A stretch of 29,368 nt of DNA. Origin: CAYRHS01 sp964424125. GTDB lineage: Bacteria; Actinomycetota; Acidimicrobiia; IMCC26256; JAOSJL01. The stretch lies in the NCBI GenBank assembly GCA_964424125.1, contig CAYRHS010000015.1, positions 1-29,368 of the forward strand, written 5' to 3'. Shown here piece after piece: positions 6,707-13,831 of this stretch. The notes below the pieces were generated by a model that was given only the letters and a program-made list of their open reading frames with translations, did not search any database and was not told the origin of the DNA. A program made the translations under genes and the position numbers. How positions within the stretch are numbered: the stretch's first letter is position 1; each line of letters begins with the position of its first letter.

Positions 6707-9067
6707 GTGGGACCACGGGGTATCCGGCGCGTGCTGAACCGATGGCGGCATGCCGAGATGGTCCTCCTCGCCCTGGCGGGCGTCGGGCTCGCGGTCGGCG
6801 CCGCCGCTCGTCTCCTCGGCAATCCCGGGGCGGCGGACGCGGCATGGGCCGCGATCACCTCGCTCGGGCTGGTCGCGGCGACGTGGTGGGGCCTCGAGTC
6901 CGCCCGGCGTGGACGTCTCGGCGTCGACGTCATCGCCGTGCTCGCCCTGGCCGGCTCGCTGGTCGTCGGGGAGTACCTGGCCGGTTGCGTCATCACGTTG
7001 ATGCTCGCCACCGGACGATCGATCGAGGCCCGCGCCGGGGCCCGCGCCCGCTCCGAGCTGCGTTCGCTGGTGGAGCGCGCGCCGCGCCGGGTGCACCGAC
7101 ACGTCGAAGGAGAACTCGAGGCGGTCGACCTCGAGGCCGTCACCCGTGGCGACGTGCTGCTCGTACGGCCCGGCGAGGTCGTCCCCGTGGACGGGTCCGT
7201 GGTCGACGGGATGGCGGTGCTGGACGAGTCGGCGCTGACCGGGGAACCGCTGCCGGTCGAACACCCCGCATGCGACTCCGTCCGCAGCGGCGTGGTCAAC
7301 GCCGGAGGCCCCTTCGACCTGCGCGCGACCACGACCGCAGCCGAGAGCACGTACGCGGGCATCGTCCGCCTGGTCGAGCGAGCACAGGCGTCGAGTGCCC
7401 CGTTCGTGCGGCTCGCAGACCGCTACGCGGTCGTGTTCCTGATCGTGACGCTGGTGGGCGCCGGGGCCGCGTGGGCACTCTCGGGAGAAGCCGTCCGCGC
7501 GGTGGCGGTGCTCGTCGTCGCCACGCCGTGCCCGCTGATCCTCGCCGCTCCCATCGCGATCGTGTCGGGACTCTCGCGAGCGGCACGGCGGGGCGTGCTG
7601 CTCAAAGGGGGTGCGGTCCTGGAACGCCTCGCCGATGGCGAGGTGCTGCTGTTCGACAAGACGGGCACGCTCACGGAAGGGCGTCCGACGCTCTCCGAGA
7701 TCGTCTCCGCGGGGACCGTCGACGTCGACGAGGCCCTCCGCCTCGCGGCTTCGCTCGACCAGCTGTCCCCACACGTGCTCGCCGGTGCCGTCGTGCGGGC
7801 GGCCCGCGAACGGGACCTGTCGCTGAGCCTGCCGACCGCCTTCGAGGAGGTGCGGGGTCGCGGTGCCGTGGGGACCGTCGAGGGCCGTGCCGTCGCCGTC
7901 GGCAAGGTCGGCTGGCTGGTACCGGGGAGTCCTTCCTGGCTCAAGGCCGTACGTCGGCGCGCCGAGCTGGATGGGGCGCTCACCGTGTTCGTCACCGTCG
8001 ACCGCGAACCGGCCGGAGCGATGATCTTCGAGGATCCGATCCGCAACGATGCCGCCCGCACCGTCCGCAAGCTCCGTCACGACGGGATCGGGCGCATCGT
8101 GATGGTCACCGGTGACCGTGCCGACGTCGCGCAGACGGTCGGCGCCGTCATCGGTGTGGACGAGGTGCTCGCCGAACGAAGCCCGTCCGAGAAGGTCGAA
8201 GCGGTGCAGGAGGCAGGCCGGGGACGCCACACGATCATGGTCGGCGACGGCATCAACGACGCGCCCGCCCTCGCGGTCGCCGACGTCGGGGTCGCGATCG
8301 GTGCTCGAGGCTCGTCCGCATCCTCCGAAGCCGCCGACGTCATTTTGACCGCGGATCGGCTGGACCGTTTGGGTGACGGGATTGTGATCGCTCGCCGGGC
8401 GCGTGACATCGCCCGCCAGAGCGTCGTTGCCGGCATCGGCATGTCGCTCGCCGCGATGGTGGTCGCCGGACTCGGCTTCCTCCCGCCGGCGTGGGGGGCG
8501 CTGCTGCAAGAGTTCATCGACGTCGCGGTGATCGCCAACGCCCTCAGAGCGCTCGTACCGCACGAGGAGGCGGCACGGGTCAGCGCCCGAGAAGCAGCCC
8601 TCGTGCAGCAGTTCAGCGAGGAGCACCGCGTCCTGCGCCCCGATGTGGACCGTCTGCGACGAGCCGCGGACCAGATCGGTGTCGCCCCACCCGCGGAGGC
8701 GCTACGCGACGTCCGCGAGGTCCATCGCTTCCTCGTCGAGGAGATCGAACCGCACGAGCAATCGGAGGACGCCATCCTCTACCCGGTGTTCGCCCGGGTC
8801 ATCGGAGGCACCGATCCGACCGGGACCATGAGCCGGGCCCACGTCGAGATCTCCCATCTCATCCGGCGGCTCGGCGGTCTGCTCGACGACATCGACCCGG
8901 CAACGCCCGACGACGAGGATCTGCTGGAGCTCCGCCGCACGCTCTACGGACTCCACGCGATCCTCCGCCTCCACTTCGCGCAGGAGGACGAGGGCTACCT
9001 GTCGCTGATCGACGAGCCGGACGCGGCCGGGCGTGGTTCCCTGCCGAACGGAGGCCTGGCGTCCTGA
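6707..9067 (+). CDS. P1B-5-type metal-transporting ATPase with C-terminal hemerythrin domain
   Basis: This is an inner-membrane pump that moves a transition metal outward using ATP. All P-type motifs are present: TGEP in the actuator domain, the membrane metal motif TPCP (7523-7534), DKTGTLTEG with the phosphorylated Asp (from 7655), the HP pair (SPH), and GDGINDAP (from 8243). There is no N-terminal heavy-metal-associated domain and few N-terminal membrane helices. The last 150 residues (about 8616-9033) form a hemerythrin-like helical bundle with conserved EEHRVL, EIEPHEQSED, RAHVEISHL and LHFAQEDE ligands for a diiron centre. TPCP with a hemerythrin tail is the hallmark of the P1B-5 group, whose characterised rhizobial member Nia is linked to nickel and iron. 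The start is uncertain: GTG 6707, GTG 6731 and TTG 6632 are all possible and none has a clear ribosome site. A divergent TetR gene is the likely regulator. Confidence 0.92.
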   Translation: MGPRGIRRVLNRWRHAEMVLLALAGVGLAVGAAARLLGNPGAADAAWAAITSLGLVAATWWGLESARRGRLGVDVIAVLALAGSLVVGEYLAGCVITLMLATGRSIEARAGARARSELRSLVERAPRRVHRHVEGELEAVDLEAVTRGDVLLVRPGEVVPVDGSVVDGMAVLDESALTGEPLPVEHPACDSVRSGVVNAGGPFDLRATTTAAESTYAGIVRLVERAQASSAPFVRLADRYAVVFLIVTLVGAGAAWALSGEAVRAVAVLVVATPCPLILAAPIAIVSGLSRAARRGVLLKGGAVLERLADGEVLLFDKTGTLTEGRPTLSEIVSAGTVDVDEALRLAASLDQLSPHVLAGAVVRAARERDLSLSLPTAFEEVRGRGAVGTVEGRAVAVGKVGWLVPGSPSWLKAVRRRAELDGALTVFVTVDREPAGAMIFEDPIRNDAARTVRKLRHDGIGRIVMVTGDRADVAQTVGAVIGVDEVLAERSPSEKVEAVQEAGRGRHTIMVGDGINDAPALAVADVGVAIGARGSSASSEAADVILTADRLDRLGDGIVIARRARDIARQSVVAGIGMSLAAMVVAGLGFLPPAWGALLQEFIDVAVIANALRALVPHEEAARVSAREAALVQQFSEEHRVLRPDVDRLRRAADQIGVAPPAEALRDVREVHRFLVEEIEPHEQSEDAILYPVFARVIGGTDPTGTMSRAHVEISHLIRRLGGLLDDIDPATPDDEDLLELRRTLYGLHAILRLHFAQEDEGYLSLIDEPDAAGRGSLPNGGLAS

Positions 9068-9080
9068 GCGGCGTGTTCCC

Positions 9081-11693
9081 TCAGCCGCGTGAACGAGATC
9101 GTCCCCATCGCACGCGCTTTTGGGCGGCATCGGAGGCGATGACGGCCGGGATGGCGGCGAGCGCCACCATCCAGCCCACGGCGGTCGGCGGGTGCTGGCG
9201 GAGTTCGCCGGCGATCGGTGACACGAAGAGGAACCCCGCCGCGACGAGCAGCTCGATGGCGATCGCGCCGAGGAGCAGGTGGTTCGAACGCCACCCGACC
9301 GCGCCGGCCCATTGTCTGGTGCTCCGGCACGCGAAGGCGTTGGCACTCTGGCCGAACACCACGGCCGCGAACGCGGCTCCCGACGCGGCGAGCAGCACGC
9401 TGCCCTCGGGGAAGGTCTGACCGGGACGCCAGCCCCACGCGACGAAGACCGCGAGGAACGCTCCGAGCTCCACCGCGGCCTCCGTCGGGCCCAGGACCCC
9501 GAAGGCTCGGACCGCCACCGTACGGTCCAGGAAGCGCCCCGTAGCCGGACCGCTCTTGGCGCTCCGGGTGCTGGGCGGCTCGGCGCCGAGCGCGACGGCG
9601 GAGAGCGTGTCGGTCCCGATGTCGAGCGCGAGGACCTGCATCACGGTCAGCGCGAGCGGGAAGCGTCCGCCCGAGAGCGCCCAGACGAGGAAGGGGGTGA
9701 GCTCGGCGACGTTGTCGGTCAGGTGGTAGGTGAGGAAATGGCGAATGTTGGAGAACGTGGCCCTTCCGGAGAAGACGGCGGCGATGATCGTAGCGAAGTC
9801 GTCGTCGAGCAGCACGAGGTCCGACGCTTCGCGCGCCACGTCGGTGCCGGTGCATCCCATCGCGATGCCGATGTCGGCCTCCTGTAGCGCGGGCCCGTCG
9901 TTGACGCCGTCGCCGGTCATTGCGACGATGTGTCCGCGCCGTTGCAGCGCTCGAGCGATCCGCAGCTTGTCCTCGGGGGTAACGCGCGCGACCACGATGC
10001 CGTCGTGGTCGAGCGTCGCGCCGAGAGTCTCGTCGTCGTCGTCGGGGAGCTCGTGTCCGACCAGCACGGGTGCGTCGGCGCTGCGGAGGCCGATCTCGTC
10101 GGCGATGGCCCGTGCGGTCGCGGGATGGTCGCCCGTGATCATGGCCACGGCGATGCCGGCGCGGCGGCAGGCGTCGAGCGAAGCCNNNNNNNNNNCCCGG
10201 CGGGGCGGGTCCTCGATGCCGATCAGCCCGATCAGGGAAAGGTCTGCCTCGGCCCGCTCCGGCGTGGCCGGCGGGGAACCGGTCCAGGATCTGCGGGCGA
10301 CGGCGAGGACGCGCAGCCCTCGGGCCGCCAGCTCGGCCATGACCGCGCCCGCGTCCTCGGCGCCGACGCACCGGGCGAGGACCGCATCGGGTGCTCCCTT
10401 GGCCAGCACGTCGTCGTTCGTGACCACCGACATGACGCGTCGACGAGGGTCGAACGGGAACCTGCGCACCGTCGGGTGTTCCGTTTCCATCCGTTCGACG
10501 TCGGCTCCGAGTCGCCGCGCGAACGCGTCGAGAGCTGCTTCCATCGGATCGCCCCGGGCCCGCCACGTGCCGCCCTCCTCGACGGCGCGCCCTGTCGAAC
10601 AGCGCACCCCGGCCTCGGCGACGGCTCGAAGCGCCGCGTCGACGCCGGGTCCGTCGGTTCGAATGTCGGCGGTGGGGCCGTATCCGCGGCCGCGGACCGT
10701 CGCACTCCCGGCCGGGGTCCAGACCTCGACGACCTCCATCTCGTTGGAGGTGAGGGTCCCGGTCTTGTCGGTGCAGATGAACGTCGTCGATCCGAGCGTC
10801 TCCACTGACTCGAGGCGCCGGACGAGTGCCTGCTCTCGAGCCATTCGTTGTGCACCGATGGCCAGCGAGAGCGTCACGGTGGGCAGGAGGCCTTCGGGGA
10901 CGAGCGCAACGGTCACGCCGATCGCGAAGACGACGCCCTCGCTCGCCGGGGTGCCGATCAACACGGCGAGCCCGAAGAACCCCGCACCCACCATCACCGC
11001 GACGGTGGCGATGACCCGGACGAGCCGACGCAGCTCGAGCGTCAGCGGGCTGGCGGGACGGTGAACCGCTTGGGTGAGCGCGGCGATGTCCGCGAGGCGG
11101 GTGTCGTCGCCGGTGGCGACCACCGTCGCCGCGGCCTCACCTTCGACGACGAACGTGCCCGAGCTGGCGGCGTCGCCGGCGTCCAGTGCCTCAGGGACGC
11201 TTTCGCCCGTGAGCGACGACGTGTCGACGAGCAGTGCGTGGGCCTCGTCCACGACCAGGTCGGCGGGTACGCGGTCACCTGCCGACAGGAGGACGAGGTC
11301 GTCCACCACTAGCTCGGCGGCGTCCCGTTCGACCGCGACGCCGTCGCGTACGACCGTGACCTGGCGCGGGAGCAGGTCGCGAAGGCGATGTGCCGCTCGT
11401 TCGGCCCGGTGCTCCTGCCAGAACGCGAAGACGGCGTTCACGATCACGACGACGAAGATCGCGACGCCGAGGGCCGTCAGACGGGCGAAGATCGCGAGGA
11501 TGCCTGCTATCCACAGCATCATGGCGAAGAAGTGGGAGAGCTGGTCGACGAGCTGGCGCCACGCCTGAGGTTCCGCTCGTACCGGCAGCGTGTTGGGGCC
11601 CTCGCGGTCGAGCCGGGCCTTCGCTTCGCGACCCGTGAGCCCTCGGCTGTTCGTGGGGTCGCGGTGATCGGTCCGCGTCGGGGGCCGGGCCAT
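9081..11693 (-). CDS. P2-type cation-transporting ATPase, interrupted by an assembly gap
   Basis: This is a membrane pump of the calcium / sodium-potassium / magnesium-type P2 family. Motifs in order are an N-terminal cation-ATPase domain (GLTGREAKARL), TSSLTGES, the M4 motif VALVPEGLLPTVTLSLAIG, CTDKTGTLTSNEM with the phosphorylated Asp, KGAPDAVL in the nucleotide domain, MITGDHPATA, MTGDGVNDGPALQEADIG, and a C-terminal group of membrane helices. The PEGLLPTVTLSL form is closer to the Na,K-type pumps than to SERCA, but the ion cannot be assigned. Ten N at 10186-10195 fall in the segment EDPPRR-gap-ASLDAC. The frame is kept across them, and the family usually has one residue fewer here, so the gap length may be nominal. 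The protein is about 870 residues. The gene is tail to tail with the P1B-5 ATPase gene, 13 bp apart. Confidence 0.93.
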   Translation of the reverse strand: MARPPTRTDHRDPTNSRGLTGREAKARLDREGPNTLPVRAEPQAWRQLVDQLSHFFAMMLWIAGILAIFARLTALGVAIFVVVIVNAVFAFWQEHRAERAAHRLRDLLPRQVTVVRDGVAVERDAAELVVDDLVLLSAGDRVPADLVVDEAHALLVDTSSLTGESVPEALDAGDAASSGTFVVEGEAAATVVATGDDTRLADIAALTQAVHRPASPLTLELRRLVRVIATVAVMVGAGFFGLAVLIGTPASEGVVFAIGVTVALVPEGLLPTVTLSLAIGAQRMAREQALVRRLESVETLGSTTFICTDKTGTLTSNEMEVVEVWTPAGSATVRGRGYGPTADIRTDGPGVDAALRAVAEAGVRCSTGRAVEEGGTWRARGDPMEAALDAFARRLGADVERMETEHPTVRRFPFDPRRRVMSVVTNDDVLAKGAPDAVLARCVGAEDAGAVMAELAARGLRVLAVARRSWTGSPPATPERAEADLSLIGLIGIEDPPRRXXXXASLDACRRAGIAVAMITGDHPATARAIADEIGLRSADAPVLVGHELPDDDDETLGATLDHDGIVVARVTPEDKLRIARALQRRGHIVAMTGDGVNDGPALQEADIGIAMGCTGTDVAREASDLVLLDDDFATIIAAVFSGRATFSNIRHFLTYHLTDNVAELTPFLVWALSGGRFPLALTVMQVLALDIGTDTLSAVALGAEPPSTRSAKSGPATGRFLDRTVAVRAFGVLGPTEAAVELGAFLAVFVAWGWRPGQTFPEGSVLLAASGAAFAAVVFGQSANAFACRSTRQWAGAVGWRSNHLLLGAIAIELLVAAGFLFVSPIAGELRQHPPTAVGWMVALAAIPAVIASDAAQKRVRWGRSRSRG
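10186..10195. other. Assembly gap (10 N) inside the P2 ATPase gene
   Basis: A run of ten unknown bases. Flanking bases on both sides continue the same gene in the same frame with normal composition, so only a few codons (the Glu-Val-x region after EDPPRR) are missing. Confidence 0.95.
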
Positions 11694-11702
11694 CGTCCGT
11701 GG

Positions 11703-12008
11703 TCACGTCTCGGTGAGTGACGCCGGGTCGGCACGCCCGACGACGAGGAGGGTCTTGGCTCGGCTGCGCTCACCCCGGACGATGTGCACGGCCCGACGAG
11801 GCACGCCGAGCCGATCCGCGACGTAGCGCACGAGCTCGGTGTTCGCTTTCCCCTCGACGGGCGGCCCCGCCACCCGGATCTTGAGGCGCCCGCCGTGGAG
11901 CCCGGCGACCTCGGACCGCCGGGCGCCCGGCTGCACGTGGACGTCGAACCGCCACCCGTCGTCGGTGCGGCGTGCCCAAGGGGTCTCAGCGCGCATTTCG
12001 AGCTTCAC
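11703..12008 (-). CDS. yggU: YggU / DUF167 family protein
   Basis: This 101-residue protein has the full DUF167 (PF02594) pattern: DVHVQPGARRSEVAG, then LKIRVAGPPVEGKANTELVRYVA, a helix (DRLGVPRRAVHIVRGE) and SRAKTLLV. The family is a small alpha/beta fold of unknown biochemical role, widespread in bacteria and found in eukaryotes. In actinobacteria it often stands near division or metal-transport genes, but here it is only 9 bp upstream of the P2 ATPase start, so the two may be cotranscribed. The start is GTG at 12008; an internal ATG at 11996 would also give a complete domain. Confidence 0.92.
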   Translation of the reverse strand: MKLEMRAETPWARRTDDGWRFDVHVQPGARRSEVAGLHGGRLKIRVAGPPVEGKANTELVRYVADRLGVPRRAVHIVRGERSRAKTLLVVGRADPASLTET

Positions 12009-12083
12009 CGTGCTCGCACATTGTGCTCACGATCCGATCACATCCCGCTCGCAACCCGGCGTCATGCTGGGGTCGTGCGGCGG

Positions 12084-12715
12084 ATGACGCAACCGGCCCA
12101 CTTCGCCCGGCGTGCCGTGGTCGTGGACACGTTCGCACCCGAGGACGTGACGATGCCGGTCGGCTCCAGGTCGCGCTCTTCGACGCGTCGGTTCCCGGGC
12201 GCGGCGTCCAGCTCGCGACCGACGACGCCGCCGCCGAGATCGATCCCTATGGTCTGCGCTTCCACGGGGACGAGTACCTGCTGGCAGGTCTGGACGGTTC
12301 GGCGACGTCGGGGGTCTTCGAGCGCCCGGACGGGTCGGGCGCATTCACGCTGTCCCGGACGCTCGTCCCCCCGGAGTCGAGGCTCGAGTCGCCCGCGCTG
12401 GCGCAATCGCACGAGCCCATCGTGTGGAGCGGCGAGCTGTTCAGCGCATATCAGGTCAACGACCGCTCATCGGACTTCTTCGCCACGGCCTTTCGTTCCC
12501 CCGGTGAGATCTGGCTGGCGACCGTCGTCGGTTCGAGTGAGGCCCAATGGCTGCTGAGCTCGGCGGAGCCGTTGGTACGCACCGAGCCCGAGCCCTACGT
12601 CGGAGACACGCAGGCGTGGGTCTTCTACACGGCCGCGGACCCGGCGAGCGTGGGTTCGGTGACGACGACGGCTCGGCAGCTGCGCCGGTCCCGGACGCCG
12701 CTGCAGGTGTCCTGA
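12084..12715 (+). pseudogene. Unknown gene with an apparent frameshift near 12150-12170
   Basis: I do not recognise the product. The N-terminal part reads well in one frame from ATG 12084 (MTQPAHFARRAVVVDTFAPED, about 25 codons). GTG at 12075 is an alternative. The rest reads well in another frame from about 12160 (LQVALFDASVPGRGVQLATD, then YGLRFHGDEYLLAGLDGSATSGVFERPDG, and on to the TGA at 12715). The second frame has no start codon near this point, and its longer upstream extension (from 11972) runs over the divergent yggU start and looks non-coding. The span is 632 bases, one short of a multiple of three, so a single missing base would restore one protein of about 210 residues. It appears soluble, rich in beta-strand patterns, with no cysteines or signal peptide. 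It could be a real frameshift mutation or an assembly indel. Confidence 0.55.
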
Positions 12716-12810
12716 GACGGGTGCCGTCGGAACAGCAGGTGAACTCGGGCCGTCCTCACGGGCGTTGGTTTGGGTTACCGCCAAGTAGTCCTTCATGCTG
12801 GTGGTCGACC

Positions 12811-12817
12811 GGAGGAG
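12811..12817 (+). promoter_or_regulatory. Ribosome binding site fixing a small gene start
   Basis: GGAGGAG lies 6 bases before the GTG at 12824. It is the main reason for placing the start of the 68-residue gene there. Confidence 0.6.
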
Positions 12818-12823
12818 AAGCCC

Positions 12824-13030
12824 GTGCCCCAGCTCGACATCGACCGCGGTTCGCCGTCGCGAACGCCCGACGGCGACCGTGAGTGCTATCAGTTCGCCTT
12901 CGACGCCGAGTGCCTCGATCGCCTGCGTGCGGCTCGCCGCCCGGTCGTCGAGCAGGTCCCGAGGGTGCCGCGCCCGGGCTTGTCGTCGGTGCCGCTGTTC
13001 GTGGCCGACGTCGCCTCCGACGCCTGGTAA
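12824..13030 (+). CDS. Small hypothetical protein (68 aa)
   Basis: I do not recognise this protein. It starts at a GTG with a strong GGAGGAG ribosome site and reads MPQLDIDRGSPSRTPDGDR, then ECYQFAFDAECLDRLRAARRPVVEQVPR, ending LFVADVASDAW. It is soluble, with two cysteines (in ECYQF and AECLD) close together and no membrane segment. It stands 108 bp after the frameshifted gene and is convergent with a small minus-strand gene 13 bp further on. The good ribosome site and codon use support a real gene. Confidence 0.55.
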   Translation: MPQLDIDRGSPSRTPDGDRECYQFAFDAECLDRLRAARRPVVEQVPRVPRPGLSSVPLFVADVASDAW

Positions 13031-13043
13031 CGGGGGCCGGGCT

Positions 13044-13355
13044 TCAGCGGCGGTCGAGCTCGCGGCGCCGTTCCTCCACGAGCTCGAAGGCCTCGACGTA
13101 GCCGGCCCGGTAGTCGTCGCGGAACAGCTCGTCGACGGCGCCGGGTCCATAGGTCGCCCGGGCAGGCACCTGCTCGCGTGCGAAGACCTCGAACGCATCG
13201 GTGGCACCGATCGCCTTGGCCCGATCCGCTCCTTCGAGGGAGGAGAGCCGGCGCAGCAGGCGGGTGCGCATCGCATCCGCCCAGACGCGTACAGCCTGCT
13301 CGTGCTCGGCCCGCTCGCTTCGGCTCGGCCCCCTTCGGGGGCGGAAGATCCCCAC
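13044..13355 (-). CDS. Small hypothetical helical protein (103 aa)
   Basis: No family is recognised. The sequence is basic at the N-terminus (MGIFRPRRGPSRSERAE). It then looks like amphipathic helices rich in Ala, Arg and Glu (AVRVWADAMRTRLLRRLSSLEG, FEVFAREQVPARATYGPGA), and it ends with a charged helix (FELVEERRRELDRR). There is no signal peptide or cysteine. The GTG at 13355 has GGGAG a few bases upstream. The aromatic-Gly-Tyr segment in the middle (ATYGPGAVDELFRDDYRAGYVEAF) is the least random-looking part. The gene is divergent from the zinc-ribbon membrane protein and convergent with the 68-residue gene. Confidence 0.55.
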   Translation of the reverse strand: MGIFRPRRGPSRSERAEHEQAVRVWADAMRTRLLRRLSSLEGADRAKAIGATDAFEVFAREQVPARATYGPGAVDELFRDDYRAGYVEAFELVEERRRELDRR

Positions 13356-13452
13356 GGCGACTCCCGCCGACTCCGATCCGCGACGTCATGATCGCATGGC
13401 ACACGGCAGCCCCCTGGGAGCCGCCTTGACGCCCCGCGAACCTGCGCCCACG

Positions 13453-13659
13453 ATGGCCGCGATGGTCGCGGTGAAGCTTCCCTGCGCGCGGTGTGGTCAG
13501 GAGACCTACGACGACCCGGGCTGGACCCGCGTCGGCCGTCGCCGGTACTGCCGGGACTGCGGGCGCATCCGTTCCCTGGAGCTCACCGTCCGGCACCTGC
13601 GCATCGTGGTGTTCGGCCTGGCGGCGCTCTGTCTCGTGCTGTTCTGGTGGGCGGTCTAG
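13453..13659 (+). CDS. Small zinc-ribbon membrane protein (68 aa)
   Basis: This small protein has a clear two-part design: a zinc ribbon with CARC and CRDC pairs separated by 18 residues (LPCARCGQETYDD, RRRYCRDCGRIRS), and one C-terminal membrane helix (IVVFGLAALCLVLFWWAV) that reaches almost to the end. It would be tail-anchored with the ribbon in the cytoplasm. The function is unknown. Starts at 13395 or 13462 are also possible; none has a clear ribosome site. It lies 172 bp before the large coiled-coil gene, which itself ends in a zinc finger. That is suggestive but not proof of a link. Confidence 0.65.
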   Translation: MAAMVAVKLPCARCGQETYDDPGWTRVGRRRYCRDCGRIRSLELTVRHLRIVVFGLAALCLVLFWWAV

Positions 13660-13831
13660 CGGTACCGAACCGACCACACCGGGGAACACCATCGTGGCCG
13701 GGCGGACCCGCGCATCTCCGTCGCTTCCGCCTGGTTCGTCGAGCCGGTAGCATTCTCTCCGAGCGTGACGATTTCCGACCGTGCTGACGCGCTCCGTGGG
13801 CTGAGGGGCGGACGGTCGACGAAGGGTCCCG

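Noticed and set aside
6602..8626. 674-codon minus-strand frame opposite the P1B-5 ATPase
   Set aside because: Asp/Arg/His/Gly-rich with no domain; the plus strand carries all P-type ATPase motifs.
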